Positions 48,801-60,900 are shown, counted from the stretch's first letter. The stretch: DNA of 64,000 nucleotides from Nemophila menziesii (GCA_029959085.1 JARWIR010000043.1:248001-312000), one strand, 5' to 3'. The notes: generated by a model not told the origin, from the letters alone. Program-made: numbers and translations.

Positions 48801-49065
48801 AGGTTAAAATTATAGTTAAGATCAAAGTTAATATTCAAGTTTAAATTTCAAGTTTTAAGGTAAATTTTAGGGTTTAGTGTTGAGGTTAAGGTTTATGGTT
48901 CAAGGTTAAGGTTAAGTTTAAGTATAAAAGGTTAAGGTTAAGCTTAAGCTTAAGCTTAAGGTTTAAGGTTAAGCTTAAGATTAAGGTTTAAGGTTAAGGT
49001 TTAGGTTAAGATTAATGTTAAGCTTAAGGGTAAGGTTAATGTTAATGTTAAGGTTACGGTTATAT
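45811..49065. repeat. TTAAGG hexanucleotide array of about 3.2 kb
   Basis: Long runs of GGTTAA units occur (purest at 46058-46430, 47690-47800, 47880-48060 and 48310-48400), separated by variants (GGTTTAA, GGTGAA, GGTCAA, GGCTAA, TTAAGC). Three copies of AGCGCGATGAATCTTCAT (about 46033, 48580 and 48713) give a weak higher-order period. Valine-lysine frames up to 140 codons and leucine-rich frames on the other strand are by-products. The unit is not the usual plant telomere repeat TTTAGGG; only a few TTAGGG units appear near 48645 and 48785. A fold-back MITE interrupts it at 46947-47222. Confidence 0.95.
46947..47222. mobile_element. Fold-back Mutator-type MITE inside the TTAAGG array
   Basis: 276 bp, an almost continuous palindrome: the arms of more than 100 bases (from GAGTTTTTTTTAA, through GGCAATTTGGCATAAAAAGG and AGGGCTGT) are inverted copies of each other, and even the centre pairs (AAGGGCGG / CCGCCCTT). 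It is flanked by GAAGGTGAA at 46938-46946 and 47223-47231, a 9-bp duplication as in Mutator elements, although the flanking array is repetitive enough to give this by chance. Confidence 0.82.
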
Positions 49066-49269
49066 TTTATATATTAACATATATTCCATACAATGATTAG
49101 TTTATCGTTCCTGATTTTTATTTCTTGTACACATTTTTTTGATGGTTATAATACATTTGTTGTATCTAGCTTGCATGTATTTTATTAAAAAAAAAATTTC
49201 ATAGTTAAAAATATAAGGTTTAAATTTCATGGTGCGTGGTTTAAGATTCAAGATTCAAGGTTAATGGAA

Positions 49270-49425
49270 AAAGAAAAAAAATTGTTCCATTAACGAGAAT
49301 CATACTCATATCCCCTAGGTGAACACTTCAAAAATGTTTTGTTCCATTGACGTGGATTAAACCTAGGTCTCCTGGGTAAAAGTCAGATATCCAAACTATT
49401 GGGATAACAAAAATTAGAGGATTAT
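49270..49425 (-). other. tRNA-like segments near the Helitron 2 start
   Basis: On the minus strand, GGTTTAATCC near 49345 and a related TTCTCGTT end near 49290 follow a TCTGACTTTTACCCAGGAGA-like block. The order resembles the anticodon arm and T arm (box B) of a tRNA. A similar GGTTTGATTCC lies near 45790 at the other edge of the TTAAGG array. These are too diverged to be tRNA genes; a tRNA-derived repeat is possible. Confidence 0.35.
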
Positions 49426-49581
49426 GGTTAGTGTGGACCAGACGAGAAACCTTTAGATATCTAACGGAGTGGGATAAGGGACAATTAGGTATTTTTTATT
49501 GGTAAAAAACAATTAATGCAGTTAGTATGAATGAGTATTTAAGGGGTTACAAACGATCATGTCCGTCTTGTATGTAGAGGA

Positions 49582-51429
49582 TTCGAGATCTATATATACA
49601 TCACACACACACATACATATACACACACAGATATATATATATATATATATGTATACTTTTATATGTGAGTTGTGGTTTACGGGCACATTGTATCCGTTTA
49701 GAGAGTTCTGGGATTGATGATCCTAAATCATAGAACACCTTAGGTTACCAAGATTAAACATCTCCTTGAGTAACTTACCTACTCGAGAACTTTATGTGAT
49801 CACATTTAATGGTATAATACGCTAGTGTTAACTTTTAAGCATATAATATTAGGCAAAAAGTATCTCCTTGTGAGTCTAACTAAGTTTTACATATGCAACT
49901 AAAGGACTCAAGTTTCCAATTTTCTAGCATAAATCTGAGGTAACACTTAATGAGAACTAGTTAATTTCTAAAACATACATGGAAATTTTTAAGTTTAAAA
50001 AAATATAACTATCTACTTACAGATTTTATCTCAAAAACTCATTTGCATCTAAAGATATAATTAAGGCATTCTATATTGTCATTATTTCATATTCTCTCAA
50101 ACTTGATCATTTTTATTTCCTTCAACCCTCCGTAAGAAAGCAAGTAGATTATCTCACTCATTTTCTTATTGTGCATCAAGGTTTGGTCAAACTAGGTAGG
50201 GTTATATTAGAGGGAGAAGGATTGTGAGCATCTGCCCCATTAAGCGCCAGAAAACCATGCATTAAACACTTTTCACTGAAGAATATGGCGTTACACTTGC
50301 GTTTCTAGAGATAGGGGTTTTAAGTCATGGGGATACACATTAAAACAAGGTTTTAATAAGTTCAGAAAGTCCTAAATAAGCATTACCAAAAGTTAGAGGT
50401 TCTTCACATCCTTAGCATAGATATTGTTTCTCTTTATGGCGTATGAACTACCGATGGAAGAGTACAAAGCTCCCCTACCTAATTAATCTGGTTGTGTTTC
50501 CAACTATTGTCTTCACTCCCTCGGCATGCATTATTTTAATCAAGCCAAAAGTTAAGATTGCGCGTTGGTGAAATAGAGCTTTAAAGAAAGAGAAGTGGAA
50601 GTAGCTTTCTTCCATAATAGAGGATTTTTTCTTTACGCACCTGAAGACTTGAAGTGCTTTTTACTTGAGTTAGGGTTAAGGTTCTACTTAAACTCAATGG
50701 AGTTCCATCCATTCCATTAATGTTTAGGAATACTAATTTAAAACTTATAGTGTTCTCACTATAATTATACGTTTCTAAGGGATCATGGAAAGGAAATAAA
50801 AATGTTCAATTCTACCCAATAATTCTCAAGTGACTACTTCCCACCTCAACGTGAGATCTCATAACGTCCTCACTATAAAATACCTCGTATCTCATTCTTT
50901 AAATGAGCTATGAAGACTTGAAAAGATTGTTGAAAAGCTTACTTGTGATTCTTCTTCTTTGTGAAAAAATAAATATGACTTTTACGTATTAGCAATTCTA
51001 ACCATAATCACGTAGAAGAAAGTACAAGTGCACATAACTTCTGACAAAGGAGAAATATATATACACTAGATATGCCCCGTACCTGAAAGTACTTGGGCTA
51101 AAATGAATTTAAAATATTATAATATATTATGCAAAATTCATAATTAAATTATATATAAACGAAGTGCAAATCATTCTATTATTTGTAAGAATTAACTTTA
51201 AAAAAATGATAAAATATATCAATATATATACTCACCATCTTATAAATTTGACCATTTAAATTAACTGAACTTTTCTAGTAACTATGTTTTATAACCATAA
51301 AATAAAACTTACTAGTTGCAGTAGAAATCATTACATATACAAATTAATAAAACGGACAAAGGTATCACTATGGCGTCTCAGACCCATAAAGAACATGGTG
51401 GTTATACATAAAACGGACAAAGGTATCAC
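49582..51429. other. Unassigned DNA with CA/TA microsatellites
   Basis: Short (CA)n and (TA)n runs lie at about 49600-49650. The rest is mixed-composition intergenic DNA in which I recognise no gene or bounded element. Confidence 0.5.
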
Positions 51430-52446
51430 AATTCTTATATTCCAAGAATCCGACCAAGGGCTTCCTAAACGCTTATACATACACCCTCTTATCATTGTCA
51501 ACATGTCCTTGCTTAGTTCTAAGCCATATATTAGTCTGTGCTTGAATATTAATCCTTAGTATCAAGTTTATCATCCAAGAAGCAAGCTGACCTGTAGAGG
51601 AAGACAAGAAGCAAGAAGAAGAAGAGTGACAAACTCCTCTTCTACATCTCTTCTCTATATTTAGGGTAATTAGCTATAGATTTGTGGATTCACCATATTT
51701 CTAAACTTTTATTCTGTAAGTTTTACTCTTAATTGTTGGGTTATTATTTTGTCTAAATTTCATAATACTATTTGTTATTTTAATTGATTTGAGCTTGGCG
51801 TATATTGGTATTATGTGCTTTGACTTAATTTTTTCAGTCCTTGATTTGGCCAATCTTAAGACTATCCTTAGTAATTGAGTTAACACCCGGAAGGGGGATT
51901 CAGTTATTGACAACACCACATAACCGTCTAGTGTGCGGTAGTGATCCTGACGGGCTTGCCTAACTAGATATCCATAAAGGTTCGATTTAACCACCGATCA
52001 TTACGTAGGGTCCCCTTACCCAAGTCCCCTGGTAGTGGAGATGTTGCTCCTAAGTCCACCCTGACGGGGGTTAAGGAGAATTTAGAATCCAGGTTAATAT
52101 ATAATGCTCAATTCACCCTTAAGATTAGAATAACAACTTAGTAAGATAGGCTCATACTAGTAACCCTAATTTATCTGACTTACATTCATATTTATTTATT
52201 TGTTAATTATTTATTTATTCGCGTTAGATAATTATTCATCTTATCCTATTTTTAACTAAAAAATCTAAATTCATCTACGCTTATTGAATACAAGTAAATC
52301 TAATAAATTAAATCCCTGCGAACGAACTTTTCTTATCAACTAAACTTGCAAACGATCTGTAATACTTGCAGTGAGTTTTTCGTGGTAGTCAAGGGTGTTT
52401 ACTTTATTATTATCTTTATTTGTCTGTTTATTTATCACACCTTTGC
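51430..52446 (+). mobile_element. Athila/Tat-like LTR, 5'-truncated (copy E)
   Basis: It matches the 3' two thirds of LTR D by order of motifs: GGCTTCCTAAACGC, the ATCCTGACGGGCTTGCCTAA block, CACCCTGACGGGGG, CTTGCAGTGAG and the end TTTATCACACC. The U3 start is missing. It meets LTR C head to head near 52446. Confidence 0.7.
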
Positions 52447-52454
52447 CCCCACCA

Positions 52455-53501
52455 CCAGGGGACCTTGCGCAATGATCGGTGGTTAATCTCAAACCCTAAT
52501 GACTATCTAGTTAGGCAAGCCCTTCCGGATCACTACCGCACACTAGATGTTTATGTGGTGTTTCAATAATTAGACACCCCTCTCAGGTGGCCATCTAACT
52601 ACTATTAAGGTAATCTTATACGTTGCACACCGCAAGAACTACAGACAATAAATCAAAACACATAAAAGCAGAGAATAAAACACTAATTTCAATTAAATGC
52701 GAACATCCCAAATCAAAATATATATAAAACAAGTCTAGGGTTCATACCCATATGTTAATCTCAAGATAAAATAGAATTATTTTATACTAGAGAAAGAAAA
52801 GAAAACAATTACAAATTTGAAGGATTGGGAAGGCATGATTTGTTGTCCAACTCCATCTGATCTTCTATTCTCTTGATGTAAGCTTCCTCTTGGTTTAAAG
52901 GCTGACCAAGGATGAGTTCTCTAGGGTAAGAAGGAGTATATATAGGACCTTGGTCGAGTTGTAGGAGTAATCCCCAAGTTAAGGGGTCCAGATCTTACCA
53001 AAATTCATATTCCTAACTTGTATGAAGGATAAACCTTAACAGATTTTGTTTTGGTCATATGTCCTTCGTCACTTATCTGATTTTCACGTACTTTATATGA
53101 AAATGACCGAGTTGAAAAGATATAGCTGCTCATATAAAAATATCTCAATAATTTTAGACCGTTTTTCTGAGATAAATTAATTAGTTGACGTATATGTAGT
53201 TTTGGCAGTTTATTTAGAGTCCAAATATTCCAAACTCTTCTGTTTTTACTTTGACTAAGGGGTTTCCTTTACTTTTACATTTCAAATAAGTTTCCATAGG
53301 TGTAATAACTTCTATATATTTAAGTTCTACACAAATAAAACACAAATTACGCGCAAAAGTTCATAAAATAACAAAACACCTATAACTAGACAAGAGAGTG
53401 TAAAGTATAAATAAATGGGGAAAATCTCGAAATTAATAACTAAATAACCCTAAAATGATGTCTCAAGTATATATTAATTTATCACAAATAGAGAGACATC
53501 A
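52455..53501 (-). mobile_element. Athila/Tat-like LTR, 3'-truncated (copy C), minus strand
   Basis: On the minus strand it starts TGATGTCTCTC at 53501 with the inverted partner TGATGTCTC (plus strand 53456-53464) making the family's start hairpin. It ends within the GGTCCCCTGGTGGTGGGG region. Its remnant end abuts LTR E in inverted orientation. Confidence 0.75.
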
Positions 53502-53806
53502 ACACTAGAAAATGATATCACTCAACCCAATTTCGATGCTCTTTACTAGCATCCCCAAATTATACAATAACATTCATAATGATTTACTTAAACATCCACT
53601 TTGCTGGATCTTTCTTTTGATTTTTCTATTGTAAGTTAGAGATGACATTTTTTAATGGGAGATGTCATGGTACTTATTTTCCTTTTTTCTTTCCATTCTT
53701 TCTTTTCTCAATTTTTACAATAGACCCCCACAAAGTGTTACAATAAAGAGTATCATCAATATATCGCACAATACAAACTCATATAATCCCATACCAATGT
53801 ATTTCC

Positions 53807-55545
53807 TGATGTCTCCCCATTTGTGATGATTTAATCTTAGTTGGGGACATCATTTTATGTGTTTTAGGAAAGCTTATACTAGATTTTTACATATATTATT
53901 GTATTTTTTTCATTTCTTGTCTTGATTTGATGATTTATTATTTTTATAGCATACTGGGTTTAACTTATTTATTTAGTGTGAAGTTTTAAAGATATATAGT
54001 AATTCTTTAGATGCCAAAACAATTCCAAGATATAAAGGAAAGAAGATATGGATGGAAATTGGAGATAAAGGAAGGAAAAGATAAGTATGAAAAGATAAAG
54101 TTGCCAAATAAAACTGAATATCACCAGCTACGTCCATTAAAGTGATCATAACTCAAGATTGGTTAGGAATTTGGAAGAATGGTCTGAAGCAAAGTTGGTG
54201 CCTGTTGGGAAGTGCTTTTTTGGAGAAGCACTTAAAAGTGCTTCTAGCATTTTAAGAGTTTTGTGATTTTGAAAAGTACTTTTTTGAGAAGCACCAAATA
54301 GGTGTTTCTCAAAAAAAGCACTTAAAATAATTTTAGATTAATTTTTTAAAATTTTAAATTTCATTCTAAAAGAGCTTTTTTACTTTAAATTAAGCACTTC
54401 CAAACGGGCCCTTGTAGAGCTTTCCGGGACGATCGGTTTCGATATAAAGAACGCGTCAATCAGAGTTGTATTGAAGAAGTTACGGACAAAACAAAACAGG
54501 GGCAGTTTATTACCTTTTCTATATTTTAGGGTTACGAATTTGAGTTGGACTAGAAATCCAATTACTTGTCTTCCACTCCAAGAAAACGTGTTAGGGCTTC
54601 CTAGACCCCTATAAATACACCCTTAAACCTTTGTAAACACGTCCCTGCCTCCTGTAATCAGTCCTTAAGTTTTATTCATCATTAGAGTCATTCAAGAGAG
54701 CAAGTTGACAGTATGTATCTTTCTTTTAGTTTATTTCTTTCTAGTATGAACTAAATTTCACATAGCTTGGGTTTTGCATATGTATAATCTATGAATTATA
54801 TTCTCTTCTATCTATGTTTCTTTGGGAGAATTATTTTAAATTGATTCTAGATGCTTAACCATATATTTGTTTTATGCGCTTTGATTTATTGTCTGTCTTA
54901 AACCTGATCAATTTAGGGTTGTGCTAATAGTAGTTAGATGGTTACCTGGAAGAGGTGTCGAATTATTGAAACACCACATAAGCGTCTAGTGTGTCATAGT
55001 GACCCGGAAGGGCTTGCCTAACTAGATAGTCATTAGGGTATAATTTAACCACCGATCATCATTAGAAGGCCAGACTCAGTTAGGAACCTAGTGGTGTAGG
55101 AGCACCCTATTTAAGTCCCCTCGTGATTGTGAGGTCGCCACCCTAGTCCGCCCTAACAAGGGTAGGGAGGAATTTAGAATCCTGACTACTTATCAAAGAG
55201 CTATTATCACCCTTATAAACAGATAGAAGATTTAGAAGGATTGGTGCATACGAGCAAAACATGAGCTATATTCTTTCATATTTATTTTATTGTCTTTACT
55301 TTTATTAGTTTAATCATTAATCTCTCCATCAATCATGTTTATTTTCTGTCTTTTAATTATTAATTGCTACTCTAATTTATTTGCCCATCTGTTAACACAT
55401 TTAAGTCTCTGAGGAACGAATCTTCTTATCATTAAAAATTGCATACGTCCTGTAATACTTGCAGTACTGTGTTAAGTCTAGGGTGAGTTGTGCATCGTTT
55501 ATTCATATTTTATTCTATTATTTTATCACACCCTATGCGACACCA
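53807..55545 (+). mobile_element. Athila/Tat-like 5' LTR (copy D) with following PBS and gag
   Basis: Starts TGATGTCTCCCC with inverted GGGGACATCA at 53843-53852, ends GCGACACCA, and is followed by a primer site and gag. It holds a MITE at about 54203-54413. It is the only LTR of its group here that keeps internal retrotransposon sequence. Confidence 0.82.
54203..54413. mobile_element. MITE with GGGCCCGTTTGG-type ends in LTR D
   Basis: GTGCCTGTTGGGAAGTGCTT at the left and the inverted AAGCACTTCCAAACGGGCCC at the right enclose sequence with several AAGTGCTT / AAGCACTT pairs. It is related by its ends to the cluster at 43185-43829. Confidence 0.7.
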
Positions 55546-55550
55546 AGTTT

Positions 55551-55568
55551 TTGCGCCGCTGCCGGGGA
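55551..55568 (+). other. Primer binding site of the Athila/Tat-like element
   Basis: TTGCGCCGCTGCCGGGGA lies five bases after the LTR. It closely resembles the TGGCGCCGTTGCCGGGGA site (tRNA-Asp) typical of Athila/Tat Ty3/gypsy elements. Confidence 0.75.
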
Positions 55569-55683
55569 CTTGTGGCTCGTTAGCGTGTGGGTTATTTAAT
55601 TTTAGTTGTAGTAGTTTTTAGTTATTTTTATTTTCCAGATTTACGGTTGTTGGTTTGTTTTATCCTTTTTTAGGTTTTTAGCA

Positions 55684-56310
55684 GTGGATCCTTGGCCTCC
55701 TCTTGCGGAGCCCGAAAGGAGCTTCAGAGCTTATAACAAACGTGTCAGAGAAGACAGAGCCCGAAGAAGAGCTATGGCAGAACATCAAGAAGCAGTAGAT
55801 CCACCACTTGGTCCTTTAGGACATTTACCACCACCACCAGGAGATAACAGAAACATCAATAGACTTGAGCAAGATCTCCCAGGCTTGAGAGCACTTCTTC
55901 AAGTTCAACCACTAGGTTATCGTCCTCCATAGATCCACAATATCAAGTTCAGGCCCGATCTGGGTATACTTAGTTAATTCCAGAAATTCGGACTCTGTAG
56001 TGGTGCAGCAATACAAGATACGGTAAGAAAGATTCAGAAGTTCATGCAGATTTGTGATGCCTATGTTACTCCAGGCATTACACGCGAGCAACTGTATTGT
56101 CACATGTTTTCGTTCTTCCTGACCGGCAAAGCTTTTGATTGGCTAGATAGACAACCACCAGGTACAATTACTACTTGGACATAACTTCAAGCCGCATTCT
56201 TTAACCGTTTTTATCCGAAGAGTATGAGACTCAAAGATCAGAGCGAGATTGCCAAGTTTTTCCAAGAGAATGGAGAAGAAGTAGGAGACGCATAGACGAA
56301 TTGGGTTATT
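55684..56310 (+). pseudogene. Ty3/gypsy (Athila/Tat-like) gag, broken
   Basis: Starts with a Met-Asp-Pro-rich leader (MDPWPPLAEPERSFRAYNKR) at about 55687 and reaches a TAG at 55930. Further on the retrotransposon gag domain is recognisable (FMQICDAYVTPGITREQL, FFLTGKAFDWLDRQPPGTIT, FFNRFYPKSMRL) with more stops (near 56180 and 56292). No protease or RT follows; another LTR begins within about 100 bases. Gag would have formed the particle. Confidence 0.78.
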
Positions 56311-56379
56311 TTCAACCCATCTAAGTGAGCCAATTTGGCCCCAAAACATTTTTAGGCTAGTATTTATTCATTTTATAAG

Positions 56380-57350
56380 CTCATAATTCACACGCTTGAT
56401 ATACAACACATTTTGGGAGAGAGAAAAAGCGCCTGGAACAAGTAGAAGAAGAGGACGAGAAGGGTTTCCACCACTTTCCACCATTCCAAACACATTTCCA
56501 TTTGATCCTTAGGTTAATTTTATTCTTTTTTCAATTTAAACACGACTCTTACATTGTTTACCATTGTTTTCCATTATTTAGTTAAACTAAAACTCTCATT
56601 GCTTGAGGATTGCTATATGTATGAACCATTGTTAGTTATTTAATGTTTTGTGAATTTGGGGATTATATTTAGTTGAAGTGCCATTTATTATTTACATTGA
56701 ATATATGTATGTGATTCTTGCCTACCTGTATTCTGGCCAAATATTGGATAGTGTTAGTAATTTAGACTATCGCCCGGGAGGGGGTCGGATTACAGACTAA
56801 ATATATAGGTGTTTGATGTGCGTTAGTAATCTGGAAGGTCTTGACTAGCCAAGTAGTCAATAAGGTTTAAACCAATTAGCATTTGAAAGCATCATAGGGT
56901 CACTCAGGAGAGGTCTATAGTGTCGTAGAATAGCTTCCTATCTACCTAGGAGGGATCTGGGAAGAACATTCGCCTTAATTCCTAGAAACATTGATTTAGC
57001 TACTTTGGTAATTACTAGAAAGACTCAAGCATCCTTCTCATGTATTTCAAATCATTTTTCATTTTAAATTGCATTTCCATTTTAGTTATTAATTTTCTAT
57101 TATGATCAACTATGTCAAGTAATCTTTATTTATTGCAACTTAGTTTTTAAATAAAAAACTCAACAAATACATCCAGCTTTATAACTTTTATTCGCAACTT
57201 ACGCTACCATACTCGTAAACACATTAATCTTAACCTTGATAGTCTATGTGGAGACGATAATCCTTATACTTGTCAACGATCAGTACACTTACGGAAGTAA
57301 ACCCTCTCTAGTTTGTCGATTTATCTATCACATTCTATGGAGCGACATAA
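56380..57350 (+). mobile_element. Athila/Tat-like LTR fragment (copy F)
   Basis: Contains the family blocks CGCCCGGGAGGGGGTCGG, GTAATCTGGAAGGTCTTGAC and CCTAGGAGGGATCTGGG and the end ATCTATCACATTCTATGGAG, with the motif order seen in LTRs B, D and E but a more diverged sequence. The start is not identified. Confidence 0.55.
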
Positions 57351-57412
57351 TTACATCTAGAAAATTCAAAATTTCAAGTTCTATAGGACTTCTACTTCCA
57401 AAGATTCTGTCC

Positions 57413-57415
<3 letters not shown>

Positions 57416-57482
<67 letters not shown>
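57416..57482. repeat. (AT)n microsatellite
   Basis: About 66 bases of pure AT dinucleotide. The Tyr-Ile frame across it is an artefact. Confidence 0.95.
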
Positions 57483-57487
<5 letters not shown>

Positions 57488-60460
57488 TATTTATACATGC
57501 CTATTGTTATATTCACTTAAGTAGAAAGGGAGGTGTTATTGATGTAAAATATGAGCTATTTGTATGAGTGATAAGAAATTCAAGGATAGAAGAAATGTAG
57601 GAATCAAATAAAAAATTAGTAGAGGGTTTGTGTAAGGCATTTTCATTAAACTTGAGATGCCTGCAAACATAGATTATGTTTGTAGGATAAGGACGGCACT
57701 TAAAGCATTTTTACATTCTCATTAGGTCATTTACCCATCTTTCATCTTGTATTGAGGTTGGAGACTGAATAGAATACTTATGGACGAAGTTTGATAGTAA
57801 AATGAACATTGTAGGGTAATAAGTGATATCTCATTATATATAACGGAATGAGTATTTATGGATAAAGAAAGACCAATATACATTGTTGGGCTTTTGTCGT
57901 ATTATTCAAAAGAAGTGCTTGGGTAACTAAGATACTAAACGAATACATAAGTCACTCCTAGCTATCCGCGATAATAGCTCCAATTCCACTCGCCTCGACT
58001 TAGATGTGAGGTCGTTCATTGGTGATATCCTCGATTGTGCGTCATAATCACTGAACTCGACGAATTAGAAACGAGCATATAAAATGGTAAGTGTTGTTAT
58101 CTCTAATCTACCTTGCCTAGTGACCAAACATATGTGTGTGAAGTGGTAATCAATTGACGTTTTAAACTAGCCCTTAATCACTCAAGTAAAATCATTGGTG
58201 CTTTACTTCACATTTGTTAGTTGTATTTTTCGCTACTCTTTAGTTCTTAACCTCGATACAAATTCCAACTTTTCCTTTTATATTGTCTCATTCTTGCAAT
58301 AGTGTTGGATTATCTATGATAAAAACAATCTTTAACAGTGGAACGATACTTGGACTTCTAAACCTTATTACTTGTGTAAACATTTTATACATGGACACTT
58401 TTCTTGAATAAATTTAGATAATCCAACACCAACACTACCATCTCTTTACCTTCCATTTTATTCTTAGTCTAATTCCATTTCTTTCACTCACTTTGGCTTT
58501 AACGTTCTCATACGTCATATCAATCTATGATCTTTGTTACACCTTAGTACTTACCATCAACTTAAAGTTATATACTAAATTTATATATAAACACCTTTTT
58601 TTTATGTACTTTACACAAATTAATATGAGATTCTTATCATTTACGGGTGATGTTTGTAAAGCTTTAATAAGGATTTAGAGAGAAAGTATCTAGAAAAATT
58701 AAATAATTTTTATACGAAAAAATCCTTAAGATTCTAATGTAGCAACTCTAATTTGATATACAATAATATAAAATAACTAATATTTAGGTAAAATTTGTAA
58801 AATATTTTTCTAATCGGTACTAAACATTTGATCTTATGTTTAGCTGGATATTTCAAATATTTTTTTGCCATATTTATCAGACTTTTTTTTCAATTTAGTG
58901 AATTATATAATTTCTTTATTTACATTATTGTTGTGTTGTGTAAAGTATGGGTGAGCAGGCTAGTTGGGAATCCAAATCGAGTGGCCCAACCAAATAAACC
59001 AACCCATTTTTTTTATCCAACAAGCAAATAGTTCCTCTTATAGTCTAATGTTTTTGGTCAATCAAAACATTTACTCAACTTTTACCAGACTAACCTGGCC
59101 CAAACGCGTACCTTAATAATTAGACATATTTCTAAAAACCTAATACATCACTCTCTTTTTCACTCATCCGCCTCCTTTTGAAATTCTTTATTTCCAATAT
59201 TTATTTTTATTTAGAAATCGAAGGACAAATTTATTACAGATGCCAAATTTTGTGAAACAAGATACGAAAAATCGTAATACAAGTGTAGCAAAAAAATCTA
59301 TTGAAGATGGAAAGGAAGAAGAAGACGAAGAAATTCCATTTTTTGGGTTAGTAATGTGATATTAAGTGATTGCGAAATATATTTTATATTATATTAGGAT
59401 TTTCGTTTAAAATATAATTTTTATTATGTCAAATATATTGAATTTAAATTTTTGTTGTTCATATTTCAATTCTATATAATTTTATGAAATTTATAAATTC
59501 ATGATTTAGATTTTATGTGTACGGTTTTTATAATTGTTTTATACATTCATATATCCATTATAATGGATATTAAAAATCTAAATATTATATTTTTATATAT
59601 ATATATATAGATGAAGAAATTCAAATCTAAATTACATATATGATATCAGATAAACAAATTTAAATTTTGCTTTTAATGTATTTTTACATAAGTTAAGATT
59701 TATGATATTTAATATTTTTAATTATTATGAATATCGCAAAATCCGACATAAAATAATTACATTTTTATATTTTCTTTTAAGTACAAATTTATTTTTTATT
59801 TTTGTAGGCCCGACCTTTTCCTGTTAATTTTTTGTGCGCTTTTAGTCGGTTCTTGAATATTTTCATATGTAGTTTACTATTATATGGTTTATGTTATTTT
59901 ATATGCAAAGAGGGTAGATCGCAAATTCATGTACAATCGTACAAAAAAAAATTAAATGCTTATGTTTGTATCGTGTGACAGGTTATGTATTTGGCGAATA
60001 ACTTCTACCATTCAAATGAGAAGATCATTGACCATGACATTTCAATAAAGTAAGTTTTCGCTTCCAGTATACTATATTCCTTTGAATTTAATATAACTTG
60101 TCTTAGAATTTGTCTCGCATATGTATGGGTAGTAATAAATTAAAAAAATATTGACTTGCCACATATAAAGCTTACAACACATATGCTAATAAATTGATAA
60201 AATCGGCATGGGTTCTGTTAATTCCCCGCCATTCCTGTAACTGTAACCTGTAATCCGCGCAGATGACTTCAATGTGTAATTGGATCCCTTGTCATATGTG
60301 TGCAATCATGATATACAAAATATCTCTCATGAGTTAATTTAGGTGCATACCCTATTTTCTTTAGTAGATCCTTTATAATATAAATGTTTGCTCAAAATCC
60401 AATAATAATAATTCATAACGACCAATTTAACAGTTTCTCAAGTATTGTAGCTAAGGAGGT
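57483..60460. other. AT-rich intergenic DNA
   Basis: No supported gene. A 39-codon frame at 59240-59359 (MPNFVKQDTKNRNTSVAKKS start, acidic end KEEEDEEIPFFG) has a more protein-like composition than its surroundings and could be an exon relic, but no homologue is recognised. Confidence 0.4.
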
Positions 60461-60900
60461 GTTTGTTTGTACTTAATGAGATCTTAATCTGATTCATTAA
60501 GATACTGTCAATTTGACAGTTTATTTTTTATGACCGATTCAGATCTGTATGGCTCCTATATGACTATTTTCTTTAAGATTTCAAGTTTCGGGGTGTTTGT
60601 TTACACTTCATGAGATTTAATTTGATTCATTAGGAAACTAGATCAGTAAGACAGGTTGTTTTTCGTGGCCATTTTAGATCTGAACGACTCTTAGTTGGTC
60701 TGTTTCATCAAGATTTTAACTTGAGTTTGATTTATTTAGACACTGCTCCTTAACATAATAAGTCCCATTAAGCTGTTTATTCAATATTCAGTACTTATAA
60801 ATTAAAGAACGACACCTAGGTCTGATTCATTCAGACATTTCCTTTTGACATAATTAAATAAGTTCTATTCAGCTGTTTATTCAACATTCAATACTTCTTA
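60460..60900. repeat. Diverged repeats with GGTGTTTGTTT starts
   Basis: AGGTGTTTGTTTGTACTTAA near 60451 and GGGTGTTTGTTTACACTTCA near 60591 are each followed by similar text (GAGATCTTAATCTGATTCAT against GAGATTTAATTTGATTCAT), and TTCAGCTGTTTATTCAA-like text is also duplicated. This suggests diverged MITE copies in tandem. Confidence 0.5.

Larger units (their letters stand above)
44165..49581 (-). mobile_element. Helitron 2 carrying a Mutator-type element and a TTAAGG array
   Basis: On the minus strand it starts TCCTCTACATACAAGACGG at 49581 after host A and ends CTAG at 44168-44165 before host T. The hairpin GTGTCTTCAGACAC followed by GGG matches Helitron 1 exactly. The 5' end aligns by eye with that of Helitron 1 (TC-TCTA-ATA-AAG, GACATGATC). 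The span is 5.4 kb and encodes no Rep/helicase. Inside are Mutator-type copy 2 (44204-45769) close to the 3' end, the TTAAGG array (about 45811-49065) and a MITE within that array. The pairing of these two ends assumes no recombination between elements. Confidence 0.78.

Noticed and set aside
45811..49065. Interstitial telomere
   Set aside because: The unit is TTAAGG, not TTTAGGG. Only a few TTAGGG-like units occur and the array lies between transposon ends.
49270..49425. Functional tRNA gene
   Set aside because: Only fragments resembling the anticodon and T arms are present. No complete cloverleaf can be drawn and the box B match is mutated.
57236..57520. 94-residue frame with a Tyr-Ile run
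   Set aside because: It reads through an (AT)n microsatellite.
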